Part shown: positions 60,946 through 64,000 of the stretch, one piece after another
Layout of the letters: each line of letters starts with the position of its first letter
Numbering within the stretch: the first letter of the stretch is position 1
Source: Loktanella sp. 3ANDIMAR09
GTDB lineage: Bacteria > Pseudomonadota > Alphaproteobacteria > Rhodobacterales > Rhodobacteraceae
Reading direction: 5' to 3'
Assembly: GCF_001420005.1 (NCBI RefSeq)
Contig: NZ_LJAK01000006.1
Coordinates: forward strand, 124,001 to 188,000
Length of the DNA: 64,000 bases
Notes under the pieces: model-generated
The model's database searches: none
What the model was told of the DNA's origin: nothing
What the model saw: the letters and a program-made list of their open reading frames with translations, nothing else
Position numbers and translations under genes: made by a program

Positions 60946-63900
60946 TCAGCCCTGAATATTGTGCACCATCGGTGGTGTGTCGCAGACCGCCCGCGCGATG
61001 TCGACCACATGCGCATGATGCGTCAGATAGATCGCCTGCCCCGACCGGCCAATCTGTTCCATCATCCGGCAGGCGGCGCTGGTGCGCGTTTCGTCGAATG
61101 TTTCAAAGATATCGTCGCAAAAGAACGGCAACCGTGTGCCCTGCGCGACCATCTGCGCATGCGCCGCCGCCCGCAGCGCAAGATAGAGCTGGAACCGTGT
61201 GCCCTTGGACATGTCGGCTACACCCTTGGCCACACCGCCGGAATCGACCGCCATCAGGGTTTCCGCAGAACCGTCCGATTGCGTGACAAGACCGCTGTAG
61301 GCCCCGCCGGTCAGCGTGGCAAAACAGTGTTCCGTCGCCGTCATCATCGCGCCGCGGTGGCTGTCGCGATAGCGACGGATCGCCTGATCGGCTAGCCTGT
61401 GTCCCAGCGTCAGTTCCAGATGGTCGATGATCGCGGATTCCAGTTCCAGTTCAAGCGTAGCGCGTTGTTCCGACAGTTGCGCGATATCGGCATCCCCCGT
61501 CACCTGTGCCAGGGCCGCTGCCGCAGCGACACGCGCCTCGACCGCGGCGGTCAGTGCGCGTTCGGCCTCCGCGAGGGCCGATTGCGCCCGGTCTGTGCGG
61601 GTGTCCAGCCCGGCGAGAGTCACGTCCGCCAGAACGGCGCGGGCCTGTTCAAGGTTGCGCACGCCCAGTTCGCCCAGCAGCGCGGTCTGACTCTTGGCCA
61701 GTTGCGCACGGTCGTCGATGACGCGGACTGCATCACGGGTCGCCTGCCGCAGGCCGTCCAGCGTGGTCACGGCCAGCCTGTCGGGGAAAATGGCCGCCAT
61801 CGCCAGCAGTCGCGCCGCAAGCTCTGCCTGCGCCTCTTGCTGCCGGGCCAGTTGCGTGCGGGCCTGCGCCTCCTGCGTCGTCAAGGACGCCCGTCGTTCA
61901 GCCACCCTGCGCTGTGCTTGCGAGGCCTCGCGCAGGCGCGCGCAGGTCTCTGCTGCGGTCGCACCCTCGGGCACATCATGGTCCCGTGCCAGTGCGGACA
62001 CGGCCTGCGCGAATTGCGCCTGATCGGCCAGCATCGTCGCAACCCTGCTTTCTGCGGTACGGCGGCGGTCGTCCTCGTGGCGCAGGGTGCGCAATGGCGC
62101 GAGCGATGGTTCCAGCCGGTCGGGATCAACCCTGTCGCCCAGCAGGTCCGCCACACGGGCGCGCCACGCGCGCTGCGCTGCATCCCGGTGCGCAACGGCT
62201 GCATCGGCCTGTTGCCGCCGTTGATCCAGATCGGTTTGTAACGAATCCAGCCGGGCCTGGGCCAACTCCGCAGCACTGCGCGTTGCCTGTTCGGCCTTGA
62301 TCAATGGTTGGGCTGCCTCCAGCGCAGCCGCCAGATCCATCACACTGCGATCCAGAACGGGCCGCAGTGCATCCAAGAGCGCATCCGCCCGGTCCAAGGT
62401 CCCTTGATGCTGCTGTGCCGTGCGACGCGCGGCCTCCCGTGCCGCGACAGCTTCACCGTGGCGTGTCACCCAGTCACGCCAATCCACAGGCGCCAGCCCC
62501 GCTGGCAGCCCGACCGATTGCGCCGCGGCGTCAATCTGATCCTGAACGCCCGCGATCTGGTCAGACAGCCGCTTTGCCTCGGCCTTTGCGGCCTGCGCAC
62601 GGGCGCGATCCTCTGCCGCTGATTGCTGGATTTGCCGCAACTGCCCCAGTTCGACGGCACGCGCTGCCCGCGCGCCCAGTGCCGTGTCCACCTGTATCAT
62701 GGCCGCGGCAAAGGCATCCGCCGTTGCATCGTCGAACGCGGCCCGGTGCGCCGCCCAGCGCTGATCACGCGTGGCGATCAGATCCCGAAGTGCCACGTCA
62801 CTGACCAATGTGGCATCAACCAGCAGGACAGCCGCCCGTGCGTCACCGGCGGCTGCATCTGCCTGATGTTGTGCGGCCAACCGTTCTGCCTGCGTCAGTT
62901 CCTGCGTCAATCCTGCGGCCCGGTCCACCAGATCCTGCGCATGTCCTGCCGTCGTCGGACAGGCGGGCAGATCATCCATCTGCACGCCCAGCGCATCGCA
63001 GGCAATCTGCGCCGTTTCTTGCGCGCGGGACGCGGCGGCGATCGCGGTGGCATGCGCCGGGGCCAGTCGGACAGCGTCGTGCCGGTCAAGGATCGCCGCA
63101 ATGCCGGTGCCGCCAGGGGATGTGCCACGGATCGCGTCACAGGCCGCCTGCGCATCGTCCCGCGCCTGCGTCAGCGCACCCAGTTCGCGCAACTGATCCT
63201 CGGCCACACGCATCGCCTCGCGCTGGGTCAGCCGCAGGGCATCCAGCGCATCAATCGCATCTGGGTCCAGCACCAGCGCAATCGGATCAAGACCATCACC
63301 CAGCGGCGCAATGGCTATCGCCATCGCCCGCGCCGCCTCATCAGCCGTGGCCCGCCTGCGGTCCACATCCATGCGTGCTGTCGCGTCCCGTGCCTGCAGA
63401 TCGGCAAGCGCGTCCAGCGCATCCGGCAGGCTGACGTCTGCGAGGTCATCCGGCAAGGCATCGCGCTGTGCGGCAAGGTCTGACAGCACATCGGTCAGGC
63501 GCTGCATATCCGCGCCGATCCGCTGATCCTGGGCCACCATATCGACGATGCTGTCCGGGTCGTAGTCCAGCGCGACCGGGTAATCCGCGAAATCCGCCAC
63601 CGCCGCTGTCAGGGCCTCCACCTGCGCCAGCAGCGGCAAGGCCCGCCGCCAGGTTGCCAGCAGGGCGAGTTCGTCGTGATGCGCATCGCGGGTCTCGCGC
63701 ATCGCAGCCTCGAATGCCTGCGCATCCGACAGCGCCTTTTTCAGACCGCGCCAGGCCGTGGCGCTGGTGTCGCGGTCGCGAATGGCGCGGTCGATGTCAG
63801 TCAGCGCCCGTTTGAGGTCGCCGACACGCGTCTTGCGTCTGGTCTTGTGATAGAGGTCGTCCGCACTGGCCTGAACCCGGTCCAGCACGGTGGTCAGGTC

Positions 63901-64000
63901 GGCCACGCCGGCCGCAGCAGAAAACAGCAGCCGCCCGATATCGCCCTTGGCCTGCGCAATTTCCTCGCCGCCCTTTTCGATGGTCTCGTCGTCCAGACAC
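60946..64000 (-). CDS. YhaN-like SMC/Rad50-type ATPase, N-terminus beyond window
   Basis: The frame is open to the right edge, so about 1018 C-terminal residues are visible and the Walker A region lies outside. The first visible residues (ETIEKGGEEIAQAKGDIGRL) are typical of YhaN just after the ATP-binding head. About 750 residues of alanine/glutamine/arginine-rich coiled coil follow. The C-terminal head has a signature-like motif (DMSKGTRFQLYLALRAAAHA), Walker B (LPFFCDDIFETFDETRT) and the His switch (QAIYLTHHAHVVDIA). In other bacteria YhaN pairs with the exonuclease YhaO (SbcD-like), whose gene would be expected upstream, to the right of this window. Confidence 0.9.
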   Translation of the reverse strand, partial: CLDDETIEKGGEEIAQAKGDIGRLLFSAAAGVADLTTVLDRVQASADDLYHKTRRKTRVGDLKRALTDIDRAIRDRDTSATAWRGLKKALSDAQAFEAAMRETRDAHHDELALLATWRRALPLLAQVEALTAAVADFADYPVALDYDPDSIVDMVAQDQRIGADMQRLTDVLSDLAAQRDALPDDLADVSLPDALDALADLQARDATARMDVDRRRATADEAARAMAIAIAPLGDGLDPIALVLDPDAIDALDALRLTQREAMRVAEDQLRELGALTQARDDAQAACDAIRGTSPGGTGIAAILDRHDAVRLAPAHATAIAAASRAQETAQIACDALGVQMDDLPACPTTAGHAQDLVDRAAGLTQELTQAERLAAQHQADAAAGDARAAVLLVDATLVSDVALRDLIATRDQRWAAHRAAFDDATADAFAAAMIQVDTALGARAARAVELGQLRQIQQSAAEDRARAQAAKAEAKRLSDQIAGVQDQIDAAAQSVGLPAGLAPVDWRDWVTRHGEAVAAREAARRTAQQHQGTLDRADALLDALRPVLDRSVMDLAAALEAAQPLIKAEQATRSAAELAQARLDSLQTDLDQRRQQADAAVAHRDAAQRAWRARVADLLGDRVDPDRLEPSLAPLRTLRHEDDRRRTAESRVATMLADQAQFAQAVSALARDHDVPEGATAAETCARLREASQAQRRVAERRASLTTQEAQARTQLARQQEAQAELAARLLAMAAIFPDRLAVTTLDGLRQATRDAVRVIDDRAQLAKSQTALLGELGVRNLEQARAVLADVTLAGLDTRTDRAQSALAEAERALTAAVEARVAAAAALAQVTGDADIAQLSEQRATLELELESAIIDHLELTLGHRLADQAIRRYRDSHRGAMMTATEHCFATLTGGAYSGLVTQSDGSAETLMAVDSGGVAKGVADMSKGTRFQLYLALRAAAHAQMVAQGTRLPFFCDDIFETFDETRTSAACRMMEQIGRSGQAIYLTHHAHVVDIARAVCDTPPMVHNIQG

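Noticed and set aside
1-64000. CRISPR arrays, prophage, insertion sequences, tRNA or rRNA genes
   Set aside because: No regularly spaced repeats, transposase, integrase or phage genes, and no cloverleaf or rRNA-like sequence was recognisable by reading.

Overview
The window is about 64 kb of GC-rich (roughly 60-65 %) chromosomal DNA from a Rhodobacterales alphaproteobacterium, most likely a marine Roseobacter-group member. The evidence is a split ATP synthase locus (F0 genes alone, with separate b and b' subunits), the ffh - chorismate mutase - rpsP - rimM - trmD - rplS - rpmE neighbourhood, a MipZ division ATPase, a DUF5928-type glycosyltransferase, the glcDEF glycolate oxidase operon and typical alphaproteobacterial protein sequences. 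I see no prophage, insertion sequence, CRISPR array, rRNA or tRNA. This is mainly core chromosome with a few accessory blocks.

Layout. 1-3.8 kb (minus strand): an uncharacterised three-gene operon (cut by the left edge) with a TelA-like coiled-coil protein, preceded by an L,D-transpeptidase. 4-8.3 kb: a small hypothetical gene, an S58/P1 peptidase, succinate-semialdehyde dehydrogenase and an orphan GAF/HisKA_2 sensor kinase. 8.3-15.8 kb: DUF1285, then a MoxR ATPase - DUF58 - BatA/DUF4159 - large membrane protein operon. 16.2-21.7 kb: glcD-glcE-glcF, a trypsin-like protease and Hsp20. 21.8-29.98 kb: a PPOX-fold stress protein, NhaC antiporter, DNA polymerase I coupled to a small zinc-finger protein, an ABC ATPase, a HIT protein and a Core-2/I-branching glycosyltransferase. 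30.1-34.1 kb: sulfotransferase, hypothetical, nth, an AraC-Ogt fusion and an OmpA lipoprotein. 34.2-36.75 kb: the F0 ATP synthase operon. 37-40.6 kb: small regulators, a DMT transporter, LysR, an esterase and DoxX. 40.8-48.7 kb: ffh, three coupled GNAT genes, chorismate mutase, rpsP, rimM, two sulfotransferase paralogues, DUF1328, trmD, rplS and rpmE. 48.9-57.3 kb: nuclease, glycosidase, DEAD-box helicase, mipZ, esterase/SDR pair, GH13 glucosidase and SDR. 57.5-59.8 kb: a DUF4394 protein head to head with an ECF sigma/anti-sigma pair. 59.9-64 kb: transaldolase and the C-terminal bulk of a YhaN-like ATPase cut by the right edge.

Two non-genic signals stand out. First, an intergenic repeat (G/C hairpin followed by a GGGATATTTTTGACC core and AGAAGAAG) occurs five times, each between consecutive co-directional genes, four in gene orientation and one inverted. 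Second, the divergent region between the DUF4394 gene and the ECF sigma gene carries the same two-box signal, GCATCC-N14-CGTGTC, once on each strand, each pointing to the adjacent gene. This is what a self-regulated sigma factor with DUF4394 as a target would look like. Other unusual points are a sulfotransferase pair inserted in the rimM-trmD ribosome-maturation operon, a 21-bp-period direct repeat in front of nhaC, and several small genes that are easily missed (22-aa membrane peptide, 59-aa zinc finger, 53-aa DUF1328).
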